A DNA stretch of 5,876 nt from JANLQX01 sp043775075 (GTDB lineage Bacteria; Actinomycetota; Acidimicrobiia; Acidimicrobiales; JANYDT01). This document shows, in pieces, positions 1 to 5,250 of the stretch (positions within the stretch are counted from its first letter, which is position 1; every line of letters starts with the position of its first letter). The translations under genes and the position numbers were made by a program. Below the pieces are notes generated by a model, which was not told where the DNA came from, ran no database searches, and was given only the letters and a program-made list of their open reading frames with translations. The stretch is taken from assembly GCA_043775075.1 (NCBI GenBank), contig JAYVSS010000391.1, forward strand, positions 1-5,876, written 5' to 3'.

Positions 1-65
1 AAAGCACGGGGTTCGTCGCCGTTACTTCTAACCAATCGCGGTGAGCCGTTTGCTGCATCATTTCT

Positions 66-98
66 TAGAATTACGCAGAAATGAGTAATCGCTACTCA
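66..98 (+). promoter_or_regulatory. Possible promoter -10 and operator-like inverted repeat upstream of the lipoprotein gene
   Basis: TAGAAT at 66-71 matches five of six bases of the sigma-70 type -10 consensus, but I find no good -35 at 16-18 bp upstream. Just downstream, TGAGTA (82-87) and TACTCA (93-98) form a perfect 6-bp inverted repeat around a 5-nt centre, which would sit near the start of a transcript from that -10 and could be an operator. The gene start is at 173, so the leader would be about 95 nt. The assignment is inference from short motifs only. Confidence 0.25.
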
Positions 99-157
99 GG
101 CGAAGCGGCCACCCGGTCCGCATCATGAACGAGTCGGCAAAACGCCGGCTTCACGAC

Positions 158-163
158 AGAGGA
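158..163 (+). promoter_or_regulatory. Ribosome binding site that fixes the lipoprotein start
   Basis: AGAGGA lies 9 nt before the ATG at 173. The alternative in-frame ATG at 125 has no purine-rich stretch before it and would add 16 charged residues ahead of the signal peptide, so 173 is preferred. Confidence 0.7.
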
Positions 164-172
164 ACTCACACG

Positions 173-613
173 ATGAAAAAGAACCTGAGCTTGCCGATTG
201 CCCTCCTTCTCTCCCTCGGCATTTTTGCCGGGTGCGGTGGAAGCAGCAGCAAAACCACCACCGCCGAATCGGTCGCTATCACCGAAGCGGCCCCGCTAGC
301 GACGGACGCACCCACTACGGGCACTGACGCACCGACAGCGGACACAGCCGCTTCGACCGCGGGCACCGACGCACCGAAGACGGGGAACGCCAGCAAGGCC
401 GTCGACGAGTATTGTAAGCAGGCAGACGATCTCGCCAAGAAGCTCAAAGCAGTCATGGCTGACCCGACCAACGGTGACGCTGCCGCAGTGACCGCATCAG
501 CGACGAAGCTGACGACGGATGGTGCAGCACTCATGCAGTCACAATCCTCCGATGTCGCCAAGATCACCGCATGCTCGCAGAAGCTATCCGATGCCGTGAA
601 GCCCGGAGCGTAG
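173..613 (+). CDS. Small secreted lipoprotein of unknown function
   Basis: The 146-residue product begins with a classic lipoprotein signal: two lysines, a hydrophobic segment at about 5-19, and a Phe-Ala-Gly-Cys lipobox with Cys21 as the predicted lipidated residue. This predicts export and anchoring on the outer face of the membrane. Residues 22-73 are a low-complexity Thr/Ala/Ser/Asp/Pro linker containing three Thr-Asp-Ala-Pro units, at 44-47, 51-54 and 65-68. Residues 74-146 look like a small helical domain with two cysteines, Cys81 and Cys134, that could form a disulfide outside the cell. I recognise no enzymatic motif and assign no function. The architecture (lipid anchor, flexible spacer, small helical cysteine-paired domain) is common among actinobacterial surface lipoproteins. 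The next gene starts 2 nt after this stop codon, so the two are probably co-transcribed. Confidence 0.85.
   Translation: MKKNLSLPIALLLSLGIFAGCGGSSSKTTTAESVAITEAAPLATDAPTTGTDAPTADTAASTAGTDAPKTGNASKAVDEYCKQADDLAKKLKAVMADPTNGDAAAVTASATKLTTDGAALMQSQSSDVAKITACSQKLSDAVKPGA
318..377 (+). repeat. Imperfect direct repeat in the lipoprotein linker
   Basis: An 18-nt unit at 318-335 recurs at 360-377 with one mismatch, offset by 42 nt (14 codons), and encodes Gly-Thr-Asp-Ala-Pro each time. It is an in-frame coding repeat that lengthens the spacer between the lipid anchor and the C-terminal domain. Confidence 0.6.
605..608 (+). promoter_or_regulatory. Ribosome binding site for the 130-residue protein, inside the end of the lipoprotein gene
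   Basis: GGAG lies 7 nt before the ATG at 616 and overlaps the last codons of the lipoprotein gene. This supports 616 over the earlier in-frame ATG at 571 and suggests translational coupling. Confidence 0.65.
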
Positions 614-615
614 TC

Positions 616-1008
616 ATGGGCCTCAACGAACGCCGAGCCATCAAAGAACTCCAGGACGTCACTTTTCCTGAGCGAGTTCGGGAGATTGAGGAGATCTGTG
701 GAGCACCGATCGCCTACGAGGTTGATTGGTCAACCCTGGAAAACGACAGCGAGGGACTCCGTTTTCTCGACAACGGATCATGCCATCGGCTCAATATGGC
801 CCTGCGCACCATTGGCGGCGATGACATGGGTAGGCAGGCGATCCGAGAGGGTCTGACTCTCATCAAACTGGCGAACGTGCCAGCCGTCGCCGATATGGCG
901 ATTTCGTTCGCTGGCGGCGTGTTGGATATGCGTTGCGCGTATGCGAGAGGGACGGAGGGATTCTTCAGCGACGGGGCCATCCAACAAGTCCTCGAGCAGG
1001 CGCTTTAG
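616..1008 (+). CDS. Hypothetical protein, 130 residues, soluble
   Basis: I do not recognise the family with confidence. The product has no signal peptide or membrane segment and should be cytosolic. It starts with a charged helix (residues 4-28, rich in Glu and Arg), followed by a probable beta strand with Tyr-Glu-Val-Asp-Trp at 34-38. A central helical region at 56-80 has Asp69-Asp70-Met-Gly at its middle. A probable strand at 94-106 carries Ser97-Phe98-Ala-Gly-Gly-Val-Leu, and a closing helix spans 119-130. The alternating pattern suggests a small compact alpha/beta domain. The gene follows the lipoprotein gene after 2 nt and has its own GGAG site, so they probably form a two-gene operon, although one product is surface-anchored and the other cytosolic. 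It converges on the minus-strand operon with 23 nt between stop codons and no evident terminator hairpin. Confidence 0.8.
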   Translation: MGLNERRAIKELQDVTFPERVREIEEICGAPIAYEVDWSTLENDSEGLRFLDNGSCHRLNMALRTIGGDDMGRQAIREGLTLIKLANVPAVADMAISFAGGVLDMRCAYARGTEGFFSDGAIQQVLEQAL

Positions 1009-1031
1009 GGGTCCTCAGTCACGCAGCAAGG

Positions 1032-1709
1032 TCAGCGGGCGTACATCGCCAGCGCCCGATCGATAGGCGCGCTTACTACCCCGTACTCGTCGACGACGGC
1101 GTCGAGCCACGGGGCGCGCGATTGGGCGACGACGCAGATCGGCGTGGGCAGGCCGGACATCTCCACGGCGATGCGGACGAATGACGTGGCGTAGTCCTTG
1201 GGCCGCACGTCGGTGCTGAGCTCTAAGAGCACATACGGATCGGGGGTGCCGACCGAGACCCGATCGCTGGGGAACTCGACGGTCATCGATCCCGGTCGGG
1301 TGCCACCACCGGCGAGCCCGGTGCCGTCGTCGATGATCACCCCGCGGACCAGCGACGGACGTGCTCCCGCAATCAGTACACCGATGTAGCCGCCGAGCCC
1401 CCGACCCAGGACCGTGGCTTCGCCCAACACGGCCAGCGCGGCATCGGCGTCAGCCATCAACTGCTCGCACGAGTACCCACCGCCGATAGCGGACTCGGAA
1501 TCACCGTGTCCGCAGAAGTCCAGGGCGTGGATGGGACCGGGCCACGACGCGAGTTCGTCGGGCACGGCATCGGGCGAACGCTCGCCCAGGCCATGGAGAA
1601 GCAGGAGGGCCATACCATCGCCGTGTCGGAGTGTGTGGAGTGCGAGGGTCAGGCGACCTTGCTGGAGGCGTTGCGACGGCGGCTTGGTGATGGTTGTGGA
1701 GGTGTTCAT
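1032..1709 (-). CDS. Alpha/beta-hydrolase-fold protein lacking catalytic Ser and His
   Basis: The 225-residue product has the N-terminal half of an alpha/beta hydrolase: a strand running into His39-Gly40-Leu-Gly (oxyanion-hole loop), then Asp64-Phe-Cys-Gly-His68-Gly-Asp-Ser, the usual D-x-x-G-H-G-x-S motif. The nucleophile elbow, normally G-x-S-x-G, reads Gly102-Arg-Gly104-Leu-Gly106, so the serine is glycine (codon GGG). No histidine occurs after residue 68, so the C-terminal catalytic His is missing too. It is also shorter than typical family members (about 250-300 residues). The reading frame is intact and begins at an ATG with GGAG 8 nt upstream (CTCC at 1718-1721 on the plus strand), so it looks like a maintained gene and not a decaying one. 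Its ATG overlaps the stop of the preceding hydrolase gene (ATGA). It may be a non-catalytic partner, binding protein or hydrolase with different chemistry; the function is unknown. Confidence 0.85.
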   Translation of the reverse strand: MNTSTTITKPPSQRLQQGRLTLALHTLRHGDGMALLLLHGLGERSPDAVPDELASWPGPIHALDFCGHGDSESAIGGGYSCEQLMADADAALAVLGEATVLGRGLGGYIGVLIAGARPSLVRGVIIDDGTGLAGGGTRPGSMTVEFPSDRVSVGTPDPYVLLELSTDVRPKDYATSFVRIAVEMSGLPTPICVVAQSRAPWLDAVVDEYGVVSAPIDRALAMYAR

Positions 1710-2698
1710 GACAGGAACTCCAGGACCACGTTGGCAGTCTCAACCGGCCGTTCGGCATGGATGAAGTGGCCGACTCCGGTGAACGTTTCGAGATGACCAT
1801 GGCGGGGAAGGAACCCGCGAAGATCGTCGGGCACGGTACCCCAACCCATTTGCTCCAACTCCAGGCCGAGCAATCCGAGGAAGGGCATCGGGAGGCCCGG
1901 CAGACCATCGAGGGACCAACTCGGGCGCCATGGCCCGAAGCCACCCATACGCATCATCGGGTCGATCTTCCACCGCCATCCGTCGGCATCGTGCTTGGCG
2001 CCGACGGTCACGAGATAGCTGAGCCACTGGGGGCTGAGACGGGGATTCATGCGGGCGCGACGGCTCGCCAGTTCGGGCAGGGTCCCGGGTTTGCGTTGCC
2101 CTTCTGACGACGTCCGTTTGTGATCGAGCCAGCCACTCAAATCCTTTTGCAGGAGCCGGGTGCGTTCATGGTTGGACACGTCTGGGGCGGCTCGTTTTGA
2201 TGGAAGCCCGTCGATGTTGACGAGGTGGGTGAACTTGTGGGGGAGGGCCTGTCCCAACCGCAACGCCATGGCCCCGCCTTTGGAGTGACCAACGATCGGC
2301 GACGGCGCGTTCGTCACCGACGTGATGACGTTTACGGCGTCGCGAATGTCGGCGGACCAGCTGGTAAACGGAGCGGCATCGGAATCGCCGTGGTTGCGAT
2401 GATCCCAGCTCACCACTCGCCAGCCGCCGGCGGCGAGCAGGGGAGCGAACACATCGAACGTGCGGGCGAAATCGAAACCGCCGTGCATGAGAAACAGCGG
2501 CGGAGCGGTTTCGTCGCCCCATTCATACACGGCGATCCCCACTCCATCGGCGTTGCATCTCCACTGCCGGGCCGGGGTTTGGGCGAGGGGATAGCTCACA
2601 TTGTCCTCGCCGATAACGGCGTTGGCGGACAGGTCGGCCATCGTGGGGCCGCCCTTGGCTCGGACGGTGGCGATCCGTTCCGCTAGTGCGGTTGTCAC
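1706..2698 (-). CDS. Alpha/beta hydrolase
   Basis: This 330-residue cytosolic protein carries the full set of fold landmarks: His72-Gly-Gly (oxyanion-hole loop), Asp99-His-Arg-Asn-His-Gly-Asp-Ser at 99-106, the nucleophile elbow Gly137-His-Ser139-Lys-Gly, and a C-terminal Gly-Val-Gly-His311-Phe-Ile-His with His311 as the likely catalytic base. The acid is less clear: Asp163 after strand 6, or an acidic residue in 280-292. Residues 170-270 are a long lid/cap insertion rich in Trp and Met (for example Trp241, Trp243, Trp257, Trp261), which would shape a hydrophobic substrate pocket. Ester, lactone or C-C bond hydrolysis are all possible and the substrate cannot be read from sequence. The GTG start overlaps the thiolase-like gene's stop (GTGA) and has GGAG 5 nt upstream. 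An in-frame ATG at 2641, giving 311 residues, is the alternative start. No N-terminal signal peptide is present. Confidence 0.88.
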   Translation of the reverse strand: MTTALAERIATVRAKGGPTMADLSANAVIGEDNVSYPLAQTPARQWRCNADGVGIAVYEWGDETAPPLFLMHGGFDFARTFDVFAPLLAAGGWRVVSWDHRNHGDSDAAPFTSWSADIRDAVNVITSVTNAPSPIVGHSKGGAMALRLGQALPHKFTHLVNIDGLPSKRAAPDVSNHERTRLLQKDLSGWLDHKRTSSEGQRKPGTLPELASRRARMNPRLSPQWLSYLVTVGAKHDADGWRWKIDPMMRMGGFGPWRPSWSLDGLPGLPMPFLGLLGLELEQMGWGTVPDDLRGFLPRHGHLETFTGVGHFIHAERPVETANVVLEFLS

Positions 2699-4272
2699 GC
2701 GAACTCCACTCGGTTCGGCGTGCCCGGGTCGCTCGGCGCGCCGGTGATCGTCGTCTGCACGCTTGGCTCTCCGGCTTCTCCGGCGGTGACACGGACTCGG
2801 CGTCCGATTGCTTCGGTTGTCATAAGTGTACGTATTTCATCTTCTGTGCACGTACCGTTGCCAACGGTGCGTCGGCCGTCATCTAGGCGAACGATCATGA
2901 TGGAGCGGACGGCGGTGCCGGTGCGGTCGAATTCGACCGTATACGTCTCGATGACACCTTCGCCACTGGTTTCGTCCACGAGTTCGGGACCGGTGAGTTT
3001 CTCTGATGGCAGCGCCACTTTGTTGGCCTGGCCTGTGGCGGCATCCCAGTTGCGGGGATCCGACGAGAGCACATTGTATGCGTGCTTGGTGGCTGTCATG
3101 CCGAGCGATGTGACGAGTCCAACAGTCGCCTTGTGCCGAGGGTCGCGCAGCCGCTCGGTCATCGCTGCCAGCCCGTGCAGGGCGTAACTATTTCCCGGCC
3201 CCCCGGCATAGGCCAGGCCACCGGTCATGGTGGCGCCACGGGGATCGTCGGTGGCGACGCCTAACTCGCTCAGGGCCATTTCGATGGCCGACGGAAAGCA
3301 TGAGTACAGATCAAACAGATCGACATCGTCAACCGTGAGGGCGGCATGTTGGAAGGCCTGCGTGGCCGATGCCTGCATGCCGGGCGACGAGGTGAAGTCA
3401 ATGCGCTCGCACGGGGTCCATGCGTCCACCGCGCTCCCCCCACCGAGGAACGCCACCTGGTTGGCCTTGGGAATACCCCGACGATCCGCCTCTTCGGAAC
3501 TCATCACGACGATGGCGGCGGAGAGATCAACCTCCATGATGGCGTTCATTCGCTTGGGGTAGGGAAAGCACACCCACCGATTGTCTTCCGTAGGTGCGCT
3601 TACTTCCTCCGGCGTGTAGGCGATCGGGAACCATGCGTACGGATTGGTCGAGGCAACGGCGGCATTTCGGGCCATGAAGGTGCCGAGGAAGGCCTGATGC
3701 TCGTCGACGGTTCGCCCCGCCTTGGCTCGCAGGGCGTTCTCATACAGCGGGTAGCAGTGGATCGGGCCGGTCATCCCGTGGCGGGACTCAATCGTGGTGG
3801 TCAAGGGGCGCTGGCCTTTGAGAAAGTCACGTCGTCCTTCGAACGGCGTCCAGTCCAACACCCGCTCTTCCTTGATGGCCCGGCGACGTCCGTAGACGCA
3901 TTCCGAACCAGCCAGGATTGCCACTTCCGCTTCGCCGGCGACGATTCGATTGGCCAGGGTGTTCAGCAGTTCTCCGGGCGAGTTACCGCCGGGTGGAACC
4001 ATTAGACCCTCGGCATCGGGGTTCACTCCAGCCATCGACGCCACGGTGGCGCACGCGTCCACGTACCCCCAGGCCATCGGGTCAACGCAGGCGAGCAACG
4101 TGGTCGACGCCCCGATCGAGTGCGCAGTGGCGTCGCCCATGGTGCGCGCGTCGTCAACGGCGCGGCGAATGGCTTCGGCCATCATCCGGGCCGGCTCCCA
4201 CGGCTCGAACGGACCATCAAGCTTCGGGTTGCGTCGGTACTGCCCGACTCCGACGATCACGGCCTTGCGCAT
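2695..4272 (-). CDS. Thiolase-like protein (SCP2-thiolase superfamily, TLP1-like) with extra C-terminal domain
   Basis: The 525-residue product has a thiolase fold: an N-terminal Ala-Val-Ile-Val-Gly-Val-Gly strand (4-10), the first half to about residue 240, and the second half to about 404. Residues 416-505 form an additional domain with a strand-rich pattern (Glu439 to Arg470) that I match, from memory, to the extra C-terminal OB-like domain of mycobacterial thiolase-like protein type 1. The catalytic residues of true thiolases appear absent. The nucleophile-Cys loop reads Pro94-Gly-Gly-Asn-Ser-Pro-Gly100, the Asn-Glu-x-Phe loop reads Tyr323-Ser-Cys-Phe, the Gly-His-Pro loop reads Gly357-Gly-Pro-Gly-Asn361, and the C-terminal Cys-x-Gly reads Ser389-Leu-Gly-Met. 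It is often annotated acetyl-CoA acetyltransferase, but that activity is doubtful; binding or modifying an acyl-CoA is the safer inference. It is the first gene of a three-gene operon. The ATG start has GGAG 10 nt upstream (CTCC at 4283-4286 on the plus strand). Confidence 0.88.
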   Translation of the reverse strand: MRKAVIVGVGQYRRNPKLDGPFEPWEPARMMAEAIRRAVDDARTMGDATAHSIGASTTLLACVDPMAWGYVDACATVASMAGVNPDAEGLMVPPGGNSPGELLNTLANRIVAGEAEVAILAGSECVYGRRRAIKEERVLDWTPFEGRRDFLKGQRPLTTTIESRHGMTGPIHCYPLYENALRAKAGRTVDEHQAFLGTFMARNAAVASTNPYAWFPIAYTPEEVSAPTEDNRWVCFPYPKRMNAIMEVDLSAAIVVMSSEEADRRGIPKANQVAFLGGGSAVDAWTPCERIDFTSSPGMQASATQAFQHAALTVDDVDLFDLYSCFPSAIEMALSELGVATDDPRGATMTGGLAYAGGPGNSYALHGLAAMTERLRDPRHKATVGLVTSLGMTATKHAYNVLSSDPRNWDAATGQANKVALPSEKLTGPELVDETSGEGVIETYTVEFDRTGTAVRSIMIVRLDDGRRTVGNGTCTEDEIRTLMTTEAIGRRVRVTAGEAGEPSVQTTITGAPSDPGTPNRVEFA

Positions 4273-4344
4273 GTGTTCTTCACTCCAGACGGGGGCGGCG
4301 CCTGTAAGAGAGAGGTCCGGCGACGACCCGGCAGGCTACTTGGC

Positions 4345-4398
4345 GAACTTCGGAACTAGCGAGATGAGATGGGCGTTCAGACGTGAACCTCCTGTTCA
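4345..4398. promoter_or_regulatory. Cluster of GAAC/GTTC cores in the divergent intergenic region
   Basis: GAAC occurs at 4345, 4353 and 4385, and GTTC at 4375 and 4394. The last three build two overlapping inverted repeats: GTTCA (4375-4379), 4 nt, TGAAC (4384-4388), and then TGAAC, 5 nt, GTTCA (4394-4398). They end 26 nt before the CAP gene start and lie over 70 nt from the thiolase-like start, so a regulator bound here could control either or both genes. The spacing is not the GAAC-N4-GTTC of actinobacterial and Bacillus LexA boxes. The repeats are directly visible; the operator role is inference. Confidence 0.3.
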
Positions 4399-4412
4399 GT
4401 GGCTCTTTTAGT

Positions 4413-4416
4413 AGGG
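4413..4416 (+). promoter_or_regulatory. Ribosome binding site of the CAP-domain gene
   Basis: AGGG lies 8 nt before the ATG at 4425. An in-frame GTG directly before this ATG (4422) is possible but would leave a poorer spacing of 5 nt. Confidence 0.5.
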
Positions 4417-4424
4417 TGTAGGTG

Positions 4425-5186
4425 ATGAAGGTGTTCCGTTTTGGATTCGGATTCGCGGGCGGTGCCCTGGTGCTCGTCAGCTCGCTTGTGGCGGCGCCGC
4501 GTCCCGCCGCGGCTGCGGCGTCCGCGGCCGGTGCATTCGCGCCGCTGGCGGCGATCGGAGCGGCGTGCGGTCCGGGTAAAGCGGTGGACGAGGGGGGCCG
4601 CCCGCTCGCCTGCGCGTCGACGGCCACCGGTCGGGTCTGGGTCTGGTCGGCGCCCATCCCACCATCCTTGGACGACTCCACCCCGACGCCCAGTACGTGG
4701 GCGACGCTGACCCCGTCGCTCGACGGGTCCAATGCCGACGCCCCGTCCCCCGCTCTCCCGGGGGCGTACGCCAACCGGGCCGCGATGGAGGCCCGTCTCG
4801 TCGAGATCATGAATGGGGAGCGCTCGGCTCGCGGTTTGCGGCCGTTGATCGTTGATCCTCGGCTGACGCGCCTATCGCGTTGGTGGGCCGAGCACACCAC
4901 CGATGCTGCCTACGCCGGTCGGGGCACGGCGCACTGCCCACCCACGCTCTGCGGGGTCCGCGCCGCCGAACTTGGCTATCCCAGCTTCGGCGAGGTAGTT
5001 CGTGCCTGGAACCCGTTCCCCAAGGGTGACATGGCGAACGAGCGCTTCTTCCTCGATTCGCCCCGGCATATGGCCATCATCAACAATCCCAAGGTCACCC
5101 ACATCGGGTTCGGGGTGTTCATTGTTGGCGATCCGGCGTCGCCCCAGTCCGTCGCCGTCGTCGGTCAGGTCGGTCGTTCCCGGTAG
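4425..5186 (+). CDS. Secreted CAP/SCP-domain protein
   Basis: The 253-residue product starts with a signal peptide: Lys2 and Arg5, a hydrophobic stretch at 7-24, then an Ala-rich region with likely signal-peptidase I sites around 29-33. Residues 46-75 form a short Cys48-Cys63 segment (Gly-Arg-Pro-Leu-Ala-Cys, ending in Trp-Val-Trp) that may be a small disulfide loop. Residues 76-115 are a Pro/Ser/Thr linker. Residues 120-250 match the bacterial CAP (SCP/PR1) domain: an N-terminal helix with Leu-Val-Glu-Ile-Met-Asn-Gly-Glu-Arg at 125-133, His170 followed by a Cys171/Cys176 loop, Phe-Gly-Glu190, Asp-Ser-Pro-Arg-His215 and the terminal Thr-His-Ile-Gly-Phe-Gly-Val strand at 225-231. His170, Glu190 and His215 are the likely cavity residues. 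The biochemical role of bacterial CAP proteins is poorly defined; extracellular ligand or wall binding is suggested. The gene is monocistronic, with a hairpin after its stop. Confidence 0.88.
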   Translation: MKVFRFGFGFAGGALVLVSSLVAAPRPAAAAASAAGAFAPLAAIGAACGPGKAVDEGGRPLACASTATGRVWVWSAPIPPSLDDSTPTPSTWATLTPSLDGSNADAPSPALPGAYANRAAMEARLVEIMNGERSARGLRPLIVDPRLTRLSRWWAEHTTDAAYAGRGTAHCPPTLCGVRAAELGYPSFGEVVRAWNPFPKGDMANERFFLDSPRHMAIINNPKVTHIGFGVFIVGDPASPQSVAVVGQVGRSR

Positions 5187-5192
5187 CCCTAT

Positions 5193-5223
5193 GGCCGGGT
5201 CCGGTCACCCGGCCCGGTCTTTC
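5193..5223 (+). terminator. Probable terminator after the CAP-domain gene
   Basis: Starting 7 nt after the stop codon, GGCCGGGT (5193-5200) pairs perfectly with ACCCGGCC (5207-5214) around a 6-nt loop. Only a short TCTTT tract (5218-5222) follows, so it is a weak intrinsic terminator by the classical model, though such hairpins with poor U tracts are common in high-GC actinobacteria. It separates the CAP gene from the following crotonase gene. Confidence 0.55.
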
Positions 5224-5250
5224 GGGCGCGCATGACTCGGGCGTGCCAGC

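Noticed and set aside
125..172. Earlier ATG for the lipoprotein gene
   Set aside because: There is no ribosome binding site before 125, and the added residues would precede the signal peptide; AGAGGA supports 173.
571..615. Earlier ATG for the 130-residue protein, overlapping the lipoprotein gene
   Set aside because: The extra 15 residues are an out-of-frame read of the lipoprotein end; GGAG at 605-608 supports 616.
1032..1709. Calling the short hydrolase-fold gene a pseudogene
   Set aside because: The frame is intact, with a ribosome binding site and translational coupling, and other fold motifs are preserved, so it looks maintained despite lacking catalytic residues.
3346..4005. 219-codon open frame on the plus strand, opposite the thiolase-like gene
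   Set aside because: It is antisense to a well-supported thiolase-fold protein; composition and lack of motifs mark it as a shadow.
4385..4397. LexA/SOS box
   Set aside because: The GAAC and GTTC cores are separated by 5 nt here, whereas LexA boxes of Gram-positive bacteria use 4 nt; neither neighbouring gene is a DNA-repair gene.
4280..4900. 206-codon open frame on the minus strand, opposite the CAP-domain gene
   Set aside because: It lies antisense to a gene with a clear signal peptide and CAP domain; its product is Arg/Ala/Pro-rich with no recognisable motif, as expected for a GC-rich shadow frame.
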